Assembly: GCF_949628265.1 (NCBI RefSeq)
Contig: NC_088788.1
Location: forward strand, 26,956,335-27,020,334
Direction of reading: 5' to 3'
DNA: 64,000 bases
Source of the DNA: Cloeon dipterum
Lineage: Eukaryota; Arthropoda; Insecta; Ephemeroptera; Baetidae
Position numbers and translations under genes: made by a program. Positions 36,861-47,095 of this stretch are shown here, piece after piece. The notes beneath the pieces were generated by a model that made no database searches, was not told where the DNA came from, and saw only the letters and a list, made by a program, of their open reading frames with translations. Numbering within the stretch: the first letter of the stretch is position 1; each line of letters opens with the position of its first letter.

Positions 36861-37309
36861 CTGTAAGTATGAAAATCAGGGCTAAATTAAGTGCGAGCAA
36901 GACGAGATGACTCTAGGGGTGTCTGGCGTTGGCCAGATGACTTTCCGCTATTTTTGCATCGGTTGATGACGGACGGAGAGGCCTCGTTTGGAAGGCTATT
37001 ATTATTATTATTTTGGGTTAAGTTTTAGTATTGAATCAGCGCGCGTTTGTAAAAAAAATTAGAACTTTAAATGTATTCTCATCAAATACCGGGTCGAAGG
37101 TCATGCGTGGTGAAACCCTTTATAAAAATTTTGTTCATAATTTCCTCGCGTTTGTATCAATGTTTTATCTTGAATAGGTTACTGAAATTTAAAAAATGTA
37201 AATATTTATTGTGATTCTTCGCTTACTAGTATGAATCATTGCCTCGACTGTTTCAAAAAACCTTTAACATTATCCCAAGCTGCCTTTTCGTATTAATTTG
37301 TTTCATTAA

Positions 37310-37400
37310 AAGACCCTCTTATTTAAGAGCGTGCAAACAATTTTGAAACAATGCTATTTTGAAAATTAAGACATTTTAAAATTTGCAGTTATTCTCGCAT
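37310..37400 (+). repeat. Degenerate repeat, copy 1
   Basis: Similar in order of words to 39555-39650: a CCCT...TTTAAGAG block, then TTTTGAAA, then TATTTTGAAAATT followed by AGACATTTT. Both copies are in the same orientation, 2.2 kb apart. The element class is unknown, and AT-richness lowers confidence. Confidence 0.35.
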
Positions 37401-39554
37401 TCTCGGAACATAAATTTGGGTTTTGGATGGAATGTTAAATTATCATATTATAATTTTTAATATTAATATTACGTATTTATTCAGAACAAAGCAAAAACGA
37501 AGAGTATTCGGGGCAAAGTTCCACCTGCCTTGCAATCATAGAAGGGTCTAGTTTTTTTCGAAGAATTTCTCGTTTGTTTTACTTTATTGGGGAAATTGGG
37601 ATATAGCCTGATATTTATTTTAATAAATGATTTGAAATAATAACGGAATAAAAAATAATTTAACACCTTTCCTAGGTTCAGCTTTTTTGTTTCCCTTGTA
37701 TTTTGGCTGTCATTTAATATTTTTAATCACGAAAGAAATAAAATTGACTTTGGCTTTTTTATCAGAAGCAGATGTTGTCTTTGTGCTCTGGGACGCGCGG
37801 TGCGGACACATCCTGCATGTAAAGTACACTTTTGTTGATTCAGGCAACTCCTTGGCCGCATGTGTGTGCCAGGTACCCTATGGCATGGCGTCTTTTTTCG
37901 CTTTTTCCCTCTCGACAATACGTAGAGCCAACAGGCAAGTTTCCCCAGCACCCATCATGAATACAAAGATGGCCCATTTTTATAGCCGGATGCATGATAA
38001 TGGAACAGTTCTTGGCGCTCTTTAAGCAATTAGTCCTATGATAATTTTGGCCTTTCCCCACTAACGAGTGTAGAAATTGAACACCATCTTTGCACAAATG
38101 CCATTTTTTTTTTTGCACTTTTTATCCCTGTCCGAGGACCGCAGGACCGGGAAGGGCGCGCACTGCACTAGCACGAATGCTGAAACCTGGGTCCCAATAA
38201 CACCGCGAACGGATAACATGGGCGCACCAGGCCGCACAGGGACCCAGCTCACTCAAGGGCCACTTGCCTCCGCACCGAGGACTGCATTGAAACGCTAGAC
38301 ATTCGTCCCGTGAAGACAAATCACGCATGCTGGAAAGGTGCAAACCAGCAAGCAGCGAGTCGGCGCCGGTGCGCCTCCCAGCCCGTTGAGCAATTTGAGC
38401 AATTCGAGTCACTAAACTAACCACTTTTTGCCATTTCTGACATTGGGTAGCCAGTATTAGATCTCCGAACTGCTCAAATACCTCTCATTGCTTTGACACT
38501 CCTGAGAGTGCCTTAACAATGCGAGCCAACATTTTAAAACAAAAATACTGTGTCTAATTGTGTCGCCGTTGCTATAAGTATTTTTGGGTGAATCTGCTTC
38601 TTCCCTTTCCTTTTTTTATCCTAGCGTGTAAACAAAATTTATTATTTATTCCTAATCGTAACTCAGTATTTACAAAAGTAGAAAATTGACTAAAACAGCT
38701 AGACAATTGTTATTATTTCAAATGCTTCACTACAGCTACAGCTGATTCTCCATTTTCTGAAGCGTGCTTTTTAAACACGCATTCCGATCTCAGCGTCTCA
38801 ACAACCAAAGTTGATTCATAAAACTGGCGAATGGGTGCTTCAAGTTGCTTGTTTGGGTGGAGTGCACGTTCGACCGCTGGTGCGAGAGCCAGAAGCGAAT
38901 TTAAAAATAATTCCATCTTGGACCCCTGTCGGCGCCAACTGTCCTCTAGGCTGCGATTCTAAACACTCCCACAACTTCGTTATCTCCGTCACCTTTCACA
39001 ATTCGCACCCTCCTTTTCTCGACGTGCGTTTAAAATATAGAGTTTAACTTCATGTTTTCATCAATGCTTGTCTTTAATCCGCTTTGAGTTCGGCAGTTTT
39101 TTTTAATAAATTGATTGCAGAAACGTTTTGATAAAAATTTAAAAATACACATAATCTATAGGAAAGGAATCGGTGTTCCTATCGAAAAAAATACTGCCTG
39201 GTTTATTTTTGTCGAAACCTCTGTTTGATCTTTCCTTTTTTATGTCATATCATAATTGCAAAAAAATTCATTCGTCACGTTTGATTTTCGATCGGAATCA
39301 TTTTTAAATCATATAATATTATGTTTATAAGGGAACAAAAGACTCGATTAATAAATTTTCGGTGGACCTGAAATGAAATTTAAGTTACAAAGACTGCGGT
39401 CATTCATGAAATAAGTTAAAATATTTCAATATTATAATTTAAGAAAAATGAAGTATAGGTCAGTAAAGGCTATTTTTACGTTGCTTTTAGGTTAAGGTTT
39501 GAATGAAAAATTTCTAATAAACAATTTTAAACCAGCAGTAAACTTATTTTCAAA

Positions 39555-39650
39555 CAAATATCCCTTTTTAAGAGTGCCACAAATATATTTTGAAAACAAC
39601 AATTCTGGAGTAGTGTTATTTTGAAAATTTAGACATTTTGAATAATGTGT
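39555..39650 (+). repeat. Degenerate repeat, copy 2
   Basis: Second copy of the block at 37310-37400, with TATTTTGAAAATTTAGACATTTT and TTTTTAAGAGTGCC as its best matching parts. Confidence 0.35.
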
Positions 39651-39850
39651 TTGTTACGCTAACAACATAACAAAAGCTTAAATTTTTCTTCTCATTCTTT
39701 TTCTTAATTCTTCTCAATCTTCCGCGCAGCTCCCGTTTTGGTCCTTGACTCGAACCTGTCTTACTTTTTGCGTGTCACTCGCGTTTGCGACAATGGATTT
39801 AAGAACAAGTGGTCGACAGCAAGCTGACCGCGGCACGAGAGAGATGCTGC

Positions 39851-39860
39851 CCTTATAAGG
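39851..39860 (+). promoter_or_regulatory. Perfect CArG box / TATA-like motif upstream of integrin beta
   Basis: CCTTATAAGG is a perfect palindromic CC(A/T)6GG serum-response element. It also contains TATAAG and lies at the edge of a GC-rich island 1.1 kb upstream of the integrin ATG. It could bind SRF/MADS factors, act as a TATA box with a start near 39884, or both. Function is inferred. Confidence 0.4.
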
Positions 39861-40972
39861 GCCTGCCGTACCTTTCGTGCAACTCGGCTTGGCAACGTCG
39901 ACCGACCGTTGCGACTTCTGCTGCCGCTGCCTTCGCCCACATTTATTTCTCTTCTTGAAAACCCACAGCTCTCGTCCGTCGGGCGGCTCTTGCCTCTCGC
40001 GCTACGTCACAAATGACTGGATTCGTTTATAGGCCGGTGCACGTGTTCTCCGAAACAAACCGCGACGTCGACGAATGCACCCGAGTAGTGGACATTTTTT
40101 ATTAATCATAAAACTGCTTGTCGCAAACTATTTGGAATTCGCTTCGTGCGTCACAAGTAAAGGAAAATGAGCGTTTCCGTCAGATGAAGTAGAAAGTGTT
40201 TGTTGCTTGACGATCACTGACGTTTATTTAAGTGCGTGCGGATGAATCACGCTGTGCAGGTGAAAATCATCCCGCGGTTGTCACCTTTCGCGAAAGATAG
40301 CAAGCAGCCTTGACCTGCCTCAAACATGAAAATAAATGTTGAATTAGATCTTTCAGATTTTTCTTTCAATCTCGATCGTAGTTAAAAACTCTTGTGTCTT
40401 GCTAGGAGGCAAATAAATATTATTAATTTTAATTCATTTCACATCGTAAATTAATACAACGTGCAAACGTGATCAACATGTAAACGCTTTGTTGTTTTCC
40501 AACGAAAGCATGAATATTTTGTTTGTATTGTGATACATTTATTTCACATTGGGTGACGCAAAAGCAGTTTCTTACAATATTATAATGCTTTGTGGAATTT
40601 AAAAACAATGCAACGAGGAAAATAACAATATTACGAATTTGACACAATAAAGTTTCGTAAACAAAATAATTTTATGGGTCGAACAGGCAATCTTTCACCC
40701 CCAATCAGCAATTAATCAAGAGTACTGTCTAGTTTCCATACCAACGTCCATCAAAAGCCACTTAGAACTCGCCCTCCTGGCTCTGTGAACTGTTACAATC
40801 AATAATTTGGTGAACGTTCCACATCCCCGCGGCTAGATAAGGCAGTTCAAACATAATCAAAGTGCACAGGCACGCCGCAACATGCGGACGCAGTCCCTTT
40901 TTTAGTGAACCCACGCCACCATCAATCTGCGGGCCATTTGAATGTAACAAGCCGCCTCTTTGTTTCAGAGCC

Positions 40973-43900
40973 ATGAAATACTACTTGTTCGCGTCCCTCC
41001 TGTTCCTCTGGGTGTGCGCCTCCCAGCAACAGCAGCAGATCCTCGTACCTGAAAAGTTGGTCGTGCAGAACCCCTGCGTGTCCAAGCAGACTTGTGGAGA
41101 ATGCATCCAGACTCCAACCTGTGCCTGGTGCTCACAGCCGGTAAGAATTTTTCTTCAATATTAGATTTTATTCTTTTTAATTTTGTTATCTTGTATGCGA
41201 GATATCTTATTTTAAACAATATCTCAGTTCAAAACGTTGCAATGTTTTCTTGAATTTTCTTTCTAATTTTTTCTGCAGAATTTTGGGAACGGAACCAGAG
41301 TGAAGAGGTGCTTCCAGCCCGAAGGAACTGAGCGTAGCAAATTCCAGTGCAAAAGGGAACATATCGTCAATCCTGACAATGTGTACACCGTGCTGCATGC
41401 CAAGCAGCTGACCAAGGCCAAAGAAGGCTATGAGTCTGTCCAAGTCCACCCGCAGAGAGTCAGCCTAAAATTGCGCATTGGTAAAAAAAAACTGATTAGC
41501 ATTCAACTTGCGTACTATATCACTTTCGATTATTCTAGCCGAGGCCTACCGATTCACCATGGACTATGCCCAGGCAGAAGACTATCCTGTCGACCTTTAC
41601 TATTTGATGGACCTGTCTAAGTCCATGGAGGACGACAAGGACAAACTTTCTGAGTTGGGTGATCTGCTGGCCCAGGCTATGCAAAACATCACTTCCAATT
41701 TCAGACTGGGTTTCGGCAGTTTTGTCGACAAAGTTGTCATGCCATACGTTAGCACTGTTCCTAAAAAGTGAGTCAATGATTTTTAATTTCACAAAATGAA
41801 AGACAAGACAAGTTCCACAAAATTTCCCAAAAACTTAACAGATTTTCCTCAACTCCCCTTTACCAAATTATATACCCAAAACACCACAAAAGAGTTGAAC
41901 AGAACACCACATATATAAACAAACAATGTCCATCAAAGATTACAGGCGCCATGTGACGGTTGTGAAGCACCGTACGGTTTCCATAATCACATGAAACTAG
42001 ATGTTAACACTGCCAAGTTTGCCGTAAGTTCAAACTCTCACTCATACATGTGATCCCTGTTAGTCCCAAGTGGAATAGTGTCGCAATGTTTAGGTGATGG
42101 TTTCACAAACTGGACAAAACTGCTGCCACCACACACACGTTCAAATTGCCTGTTTCTTTATTTTTCCTATATATGTGTTCACAAACTCTCCTACTTTTCT
42201 CCTGCCTCTCTTCTATATATGTTCAACAGCACACCGGATCACATAGAGAGATTTTCCAGCCACCTTCCAACGTAGTTTAGTCGCTTACGTGCTGCGGAGG
42301 GCTGGCTGGAAACTCTCCCCCTCAACTTCCCTTTCACACTGTATATACGTTTTTGGGCTGGATCGAATCGTTTCGAATCCAGGTTAAAACACACCACTCA
42401 AACACACTTGTCTCGGCTGGACCTTGTGTACAGTTTCTATATCGATCCTGTTATTTTTTCTTCTCAGTCTCGAGCAGCCATGCACAGGTTGTGCTGCACC
42501 TTACGGTTATCATAATGTTATGTCGTTGAGCCAGGACACAAGTCGGTTTGCCGTAAGTTTCCAACCGAAATGCCTATCACGATTTTTATGATTATCAAGT
42601 GTGATGATTTGCGCTTCAACGCTTCAGTGTCTATCTTTGGTTCTTTTGCATGTTTGCGTGGTGTCACTGTATCTTGTTGGTGGCGGAGAGAATGTTGCTT
42701 TATAGAGTCCCACTGTGTTTGTGCATTGTGTGTTTTGAGCGTGAAACTTGTATGAAAGCTGTGTTGCTTCGTCCAAAGCACTTCTTTTTAATGTCCCTCG
42801 TCCAAAATTGTTGAGTTCTCAGCTATTAAAAATTTTGTAGTAGTGATTAAACCAACGATAATCTTCATGTTTCATGTCGTTATTAAAACTTGTGTGACGT
42901 AATTAACAAGTGTAACCACTAATTTCATCTATTTAAGTTGTAAGAGTAAAGCTAAATTTCCAAATCTGCATCCAAATTTAAGAGATTGGAAGTGTAATGT
43001 GTGGTGCTGGAAATGTGTGCTGATTTTGTTAGCTGAAATGATAACTCATTCATGAATACAAATTTCTTAGGGTGAAGTGAAGAAAGCAGCAGTGTCTGGA
43101 AATCTAGACGCACCTGAGGGTGGTTTTGACGCCATCATGCAGGCGGTTGTGTGCCGTGAGCAAATCGGTTGGAGAGAAAAGGCTCGCCGTCTTTTGGTGT
43201 TCTCCACTGATGCTGGATTCCACTATGCCGGAGATGGAAAGGTATGGAAATAGTGTTTTGTTTTAAAGCTTTAATTTTTCTTATTCTATCGAACGGCTAA
43301 AAATTGTATCGGTAACTAATATAAACCTCATTACAGCTTGGTGGAATTGTGAAGCCCAATGATGGTGAATGCCACATTGACGAATTTGGCAAGTACACCC
43401 ACTCCACCCTGCAGGATTACCCCTCCATATCTCAGGTCAACCTAAAGGTCAAACAGAACGCCATCAACGTCATCTTTGCGGTTACTGCTAACCAGATCAA
43501 CATTTACGACAAACTCAAGGACAACATTGAAGGAGCCTCTGCTGGAACCCTTTCCGAGGACTCTTCCAACGTAGTCGATCTTGTCCGAGACCAGTACAAC
43601 GTAACTATCCTCTACTAAGTGTTGCAGTTTGAATTTATTTGTTTGTTTGCCAACAGAAAATCTCATCTTCAGTCGAGATCAAGGATAACGCGACCAGCGC
43701 TGTGAAAGTGACCTACTACTCCAGCTGTCTCAGCCCTGGTCCTCTGAAGCAGACCAGCAAGTGCGATGGTCTCAAAGTTGGGACCAAGGTGAGCTTTGTG
43801 GTGGAAATCGAGGTGACCAGCTGCCCCAAGGACAGGAAGGAGTGGAACCAGATCCTCCACATCTACCCGGTGGGCATCAACGAGAGTCTGATCGTTGACC

Positions 43901-46150
43901 TGGAAATGCTGTGTGACTGTCCGTGTGAGAACCCTGGAAATCCTGTAAGACTTAAAATTTATGGCTTAGTTGTGGATTGATTGATTTTTTCCCAAATCAG
44001 GGTTTCAAGCAAAACGCAAAGGAATGCTCCTACTCAGGAACCTACAAGTGCGGTGTCTGCGAATGCGATGACTCTCACTTTGGCCGCAAGTGTGAATGCA
44101 ACAGCGAAAACGCCCATGGCACCAAGGACCTGACCTCCAGCTGCAGACCTGACAACTACACCACTGTGGATTGTTCAGGAAGGGGCAGCTGCGTCTGCGG
44201 TGTTTGTGAATGTGAAGCCAGGCAAAATCCTGATGAGGTATGGTTGAAGATTTTTAAAACATTTGTATTGATTTTAAAGTAACAATATTACTTATAAAAA
44301 TCGAAGCTGGTGGCATTAATTTTAAGATATTAAAAAGGGAAATACAATCTCAAGATAGAATAAAATATGTTTTCAAAATTTTACCGTCAAAAAATTGGAA
44401 TTTAACTCCCAAATTTCCTTGCCTCAAAATCTTGGTAACACATCCAATACCATCTTAAGATTTTTTTCCTCTTTAAAATCCTAAATATAAATTGAGTAGA
44501 ACTTTGCATATTTCTGTCAAGAATCATTTCTATGAATTGTAAAATCATTATTTTGAATTTTATTAATTGTTTGATGAAGGATCGATCGTATTTGCTACGT
44601 TAAGTACTGTAATTATCAACCCATAATTTTCTACTGGTTCCCATTCTAGTTTGTTTCAATTAGTTTATCAAATTTGTTCTGTAGCACATTTCTGGTCCGT
44701 TCTGCGAGTGCGACAACTTCTCTTGCGATCGACACAATGGCCTTCTTTGCGCCGGCGCCGACCACGGCACCTGTGTTTGTGGCACGTGCCAGTGCAACGC
44801 TGGCTGGACCGGTAAGGCGTGTGACTGCAAGATATCCCAGGACACTTGTATTCCTCCAGGAGGCGGAGAAATTTGCTCCGGCAAGGGCTCTTGCGAGTGT
44901 GGCGTTTGCAAGTGCCACGAAGACCCTGAGAAAGGAAGATACTTTGGCAGATATTGCGAGAAGTGCAATGTAAGTGAATAATGCTTTTTCTCAATGCGTA
45001 GCGTATTGTTTGTTTGTTTTCTGACTGCACGCTAATTTTCCCTTCATTTAATTATTTGTTTATGAAGGCAAATAATCGAGACAAATGTATTTAGTGAAAC
45101 TCGTCTTTTACCATAATAATTATTTTTTTAAAGTTTTCCAGACAAATCAGAAACATTAATCTCATCAGATTGTAATCGATGCTGTCTTCTCTTTCAATTA
45201 TTCCAGACTTGCACCGGCCGCTGCAATGAGTTCAAGGAGTGTGTTCAATGCCAAGTATACAAGACTGGATCGTTTGATGAGGAAGAATGTATGCAAAACT
45301 GCACGTTTGTCCCCTCAGTAGTGGACGTTGTTGAAGGTAGATGAATCGGTGTGATTTTTTTTAAACTGATTCTCAAAACCTCATGCAGCTGATGAGGACA
45401 AGGATGAGTACCTCTGCCGGTTCTACGACGAGGATGACTGTCGATTTGCGTATGTGTACGCTTGGGACGAAAATGGAAAGATTGTAGTCCGCGCCCAAGA
45501 GCAACGCGACTGCCCACCACAAATTTATATCCTTGGTAAATTTGAATTATTTCATATTACTGTTGTGTTGTTTTATACCTATTTTTCACGATTCTCAGAT
45601 TAGTATACAAATTTCATTACTCTTCATCTTGGGCCAAAATTGAATATTTTAAGACTGCTTGTATTTTCCTTTCTCATTTGTTTTGTTGAAGTGGTTTTCA
45701 AATATTTATGTGTTGCAGTAAATTTTCTAACAATTTAAAACATTAAGTTTGACAGATTTGGGACAGTTTGATACATTAAGCAATAATCTCCTATTAAAAA
45801 AGCTTTCCCACCTTAATTTTCCAATCAAAAGTCGATTTAATGGCGTCTTTTACTAAGTATTAAATCACCTATTTTCAGGCATTGTCCTTGGTGTGATTGG
45901 AGCTATTGTACTTATTGGTCTGGCACTTCTGCTTCTGTGGAAGCTGCTCACCACCATCCACGACAGGCGCGAGTTTGCCAAGTTTGAGAACGAGCGCATG
46001 ATGGCTAAATGGGACACTGTGAGTATTTACCCACATGACTGAGCTGCAAATCAATAGAAATGATCGAACTTATGATATTTGCAGGGAGAAAACCCAATTT
46101 ACAAGCAGGCCACATCCACCTTCAAGAACCCCACCTACGCTGGAAAGTAA
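40973..46150 (+). CDS. mys: Integrin beta subunit (myospheroid type)
   Basis: Complete, 803 aa: 40973-41140, 41279-41480, 41539-41767, alternative exon 41939-42023 or 42468-42552, 43071-43241, 43337-43600, 43657-43944, 44001-44237, 44685-44969, 45207-45336, 45389-45535, 45879-46018, 46085-46150. A signal peptide ([17 protein letters not shown]) and a PSI domain ([14 protein letters not shown]) precede the beta-I domain. Its metal site D148-L-S150-K-S152 follows VDLYYLM. The hybrid domain and four cysteine-rich EGF repeats span about 470-645; the tail domain, one membrane helix from about 737 and the tail [18 protein letters not shown] follow. The tail ends with NPIY and NPTY motifs for talin/kindlin-type adaptors. 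Pairing with an alpha subunit gives a matrix receptor for muscle attachment and epithelial adhesion. An acceptor at 40968, just before the ATG, shows a spliced 5' UTR. No key residue is missing. Confidence 0.97.
41939..42023 (+). CDS. mys: Integrin beta alternative exon 4A
   Basis: This 85-nt exon encodes residues 201-228 ([20 protein letters not shown] and onward). It includes the small disulfide loop C-D-G-C that corresponds to the specificity-determining loop of the beta-I domain. The acceptor must be CATCAAAG| at 41938 to stay in frame; the better-looking TTACAG six bases on would break the frame. The donor GCC|gtaagt is strong. It matches the position of Drosophila mys exon 4A/4B. Confidence 0.85.
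42468..42552 (+). CDS. mys: Integrin beta alternative exon 4B
   Basis: An 85-nt exon, the same length as 4A, encoding [20 protein letters not shown] and onward; 16 of 28 complete codons give the same residue as in 4A. The acceptor has a long pyrimidine tract (TTTTTTCTTCTCAG) and the donor GCC|gtaagt is strong. Since 85 is not a multiple of 3, using both exons or neither shifts the frame, so exactly one must be used. The loop is C-T-G-C here. Confidence 0.93.
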
Positions 46151-47095
46151 AGAGCTGAATCTTTAGTTGACGTGAACACTTGAGTGAGAAATGTCAGTGA
46201 CTAACGATGTCTAATTTTGATAGTCAGAACGAAGGTTTGAATGATGAGAATTAGGTTGTCCGGTGCTTTGTAGTTAGATAAATCTAGTTCTTGACCTCTC
46301 CCTCAGTCAATTATTTCTTATTTTTCGTACATATTTCGCGTGTTTGATGTCATGGGAAATTTTTTATTTCTGGTAATTTATTAACTTCAGTGCCATCGTT
46401 TCGTCTTCAATGGAGTGTCAACATGTTGGGTCCTTTTTATATGATGTGCGTTGCCTTCAAAGATATAAAACCGTGCCTCTGATGAAAGAAATGTGCTTTG
46501 TGTGTTTGCAAGAAGCAGCTAAAAAGTATTGCCTTAGCAAAAGACTAAATCTGAAATAATATATACTTACCAATTCAAGTTGAACTAAAATTTAAAATTG
46601 TATTAGTAAAATTTCTGACCGGTGTTTACAAATTTTATAAGATTTTGCATGGTAACAAACTAATTGAATGTATGTTGAGTCAAGAATAGATTCATTATTA
46701 TGTAATATGCGAAAATATTGAACTTTCACTGCCGTCAGTTATTGGAAATTGGTATCGCTGAGGATAATTGTGCGTACCTATCTGAATATCAGTGTTAAGC
46801 ACTAAACTTAGTCCTTCCATTTTTGAGAGCAGTATGTCATGCCCACATAACAGTGGGCACTAGTGTATTATTTGTTATTCAATCTTTTCTTAAGGTGCTA
46901 ACGAAATCCGTACTCTTTGCCGTGGTATGTTTACAGTTAATCACTGATTTAAAATCAAAGACTAATTTAATGTACTTCAGAATTAATGGCCGCAATTACA
47001 GGCACAATGAAAGTTTTGAATTTGTGACATCGGTTAACAAATATATTAATTGTATAGAAATTTACGATTATTGAATAAACATGTAATACCGAGAA
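46151..47095 (+). other. mys: Integrin beta 3' UTR
   Basis: Downstream of the stop, with the first clear polyadenylation hexamer AATAAA at 47074-47079. This gives a 3' UTR of about 0.95 kb. Open frames in it are short and featureless. Confidence 0.55.

Larger units (their letters stand above)
36861..40960. other. Noncoding stretch and upstream region of the integrin gene
   Basis: AT-rich DNA with GC-rich islands at 37760-38020, 38120-38420 and 39740-40080. Frames in these islands carry no recognisable domain. A degenerate repeat pair sits at 37310-37400 and 39555-39650. The 39.75-40.1 kb island, with a CArG/TATA-like motif, is the best promoter candidate for the integrin gene. GTGCAG|GTGAAA near 40259 could end an untranslated first exon that splices to the acceptor at 40968. 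Confidence 0.45.

Noticed and set aside
38122-38424. 100-codon reverse open frame with several cysteines
   Set aside because: No signal peptide or family motif, and the frame follows GC content. I tried to link it to the orphan exon at 36860 and found no donor with a matching phase.
38713-38916. 67-codon reverse open frame starting MELFLNSLLALAP
   Set aside because: Starts with a leader-like sequence, but the rest has no recognisable features, there is no promoter, and length is within chance.
39735-39790. Reverse-strand GGTTCGAGTC resembling a tRNA B box
   Set aside because: The flanking bases do not pair as a T-stem, and no A box or acceptor stem lies at the right distance.
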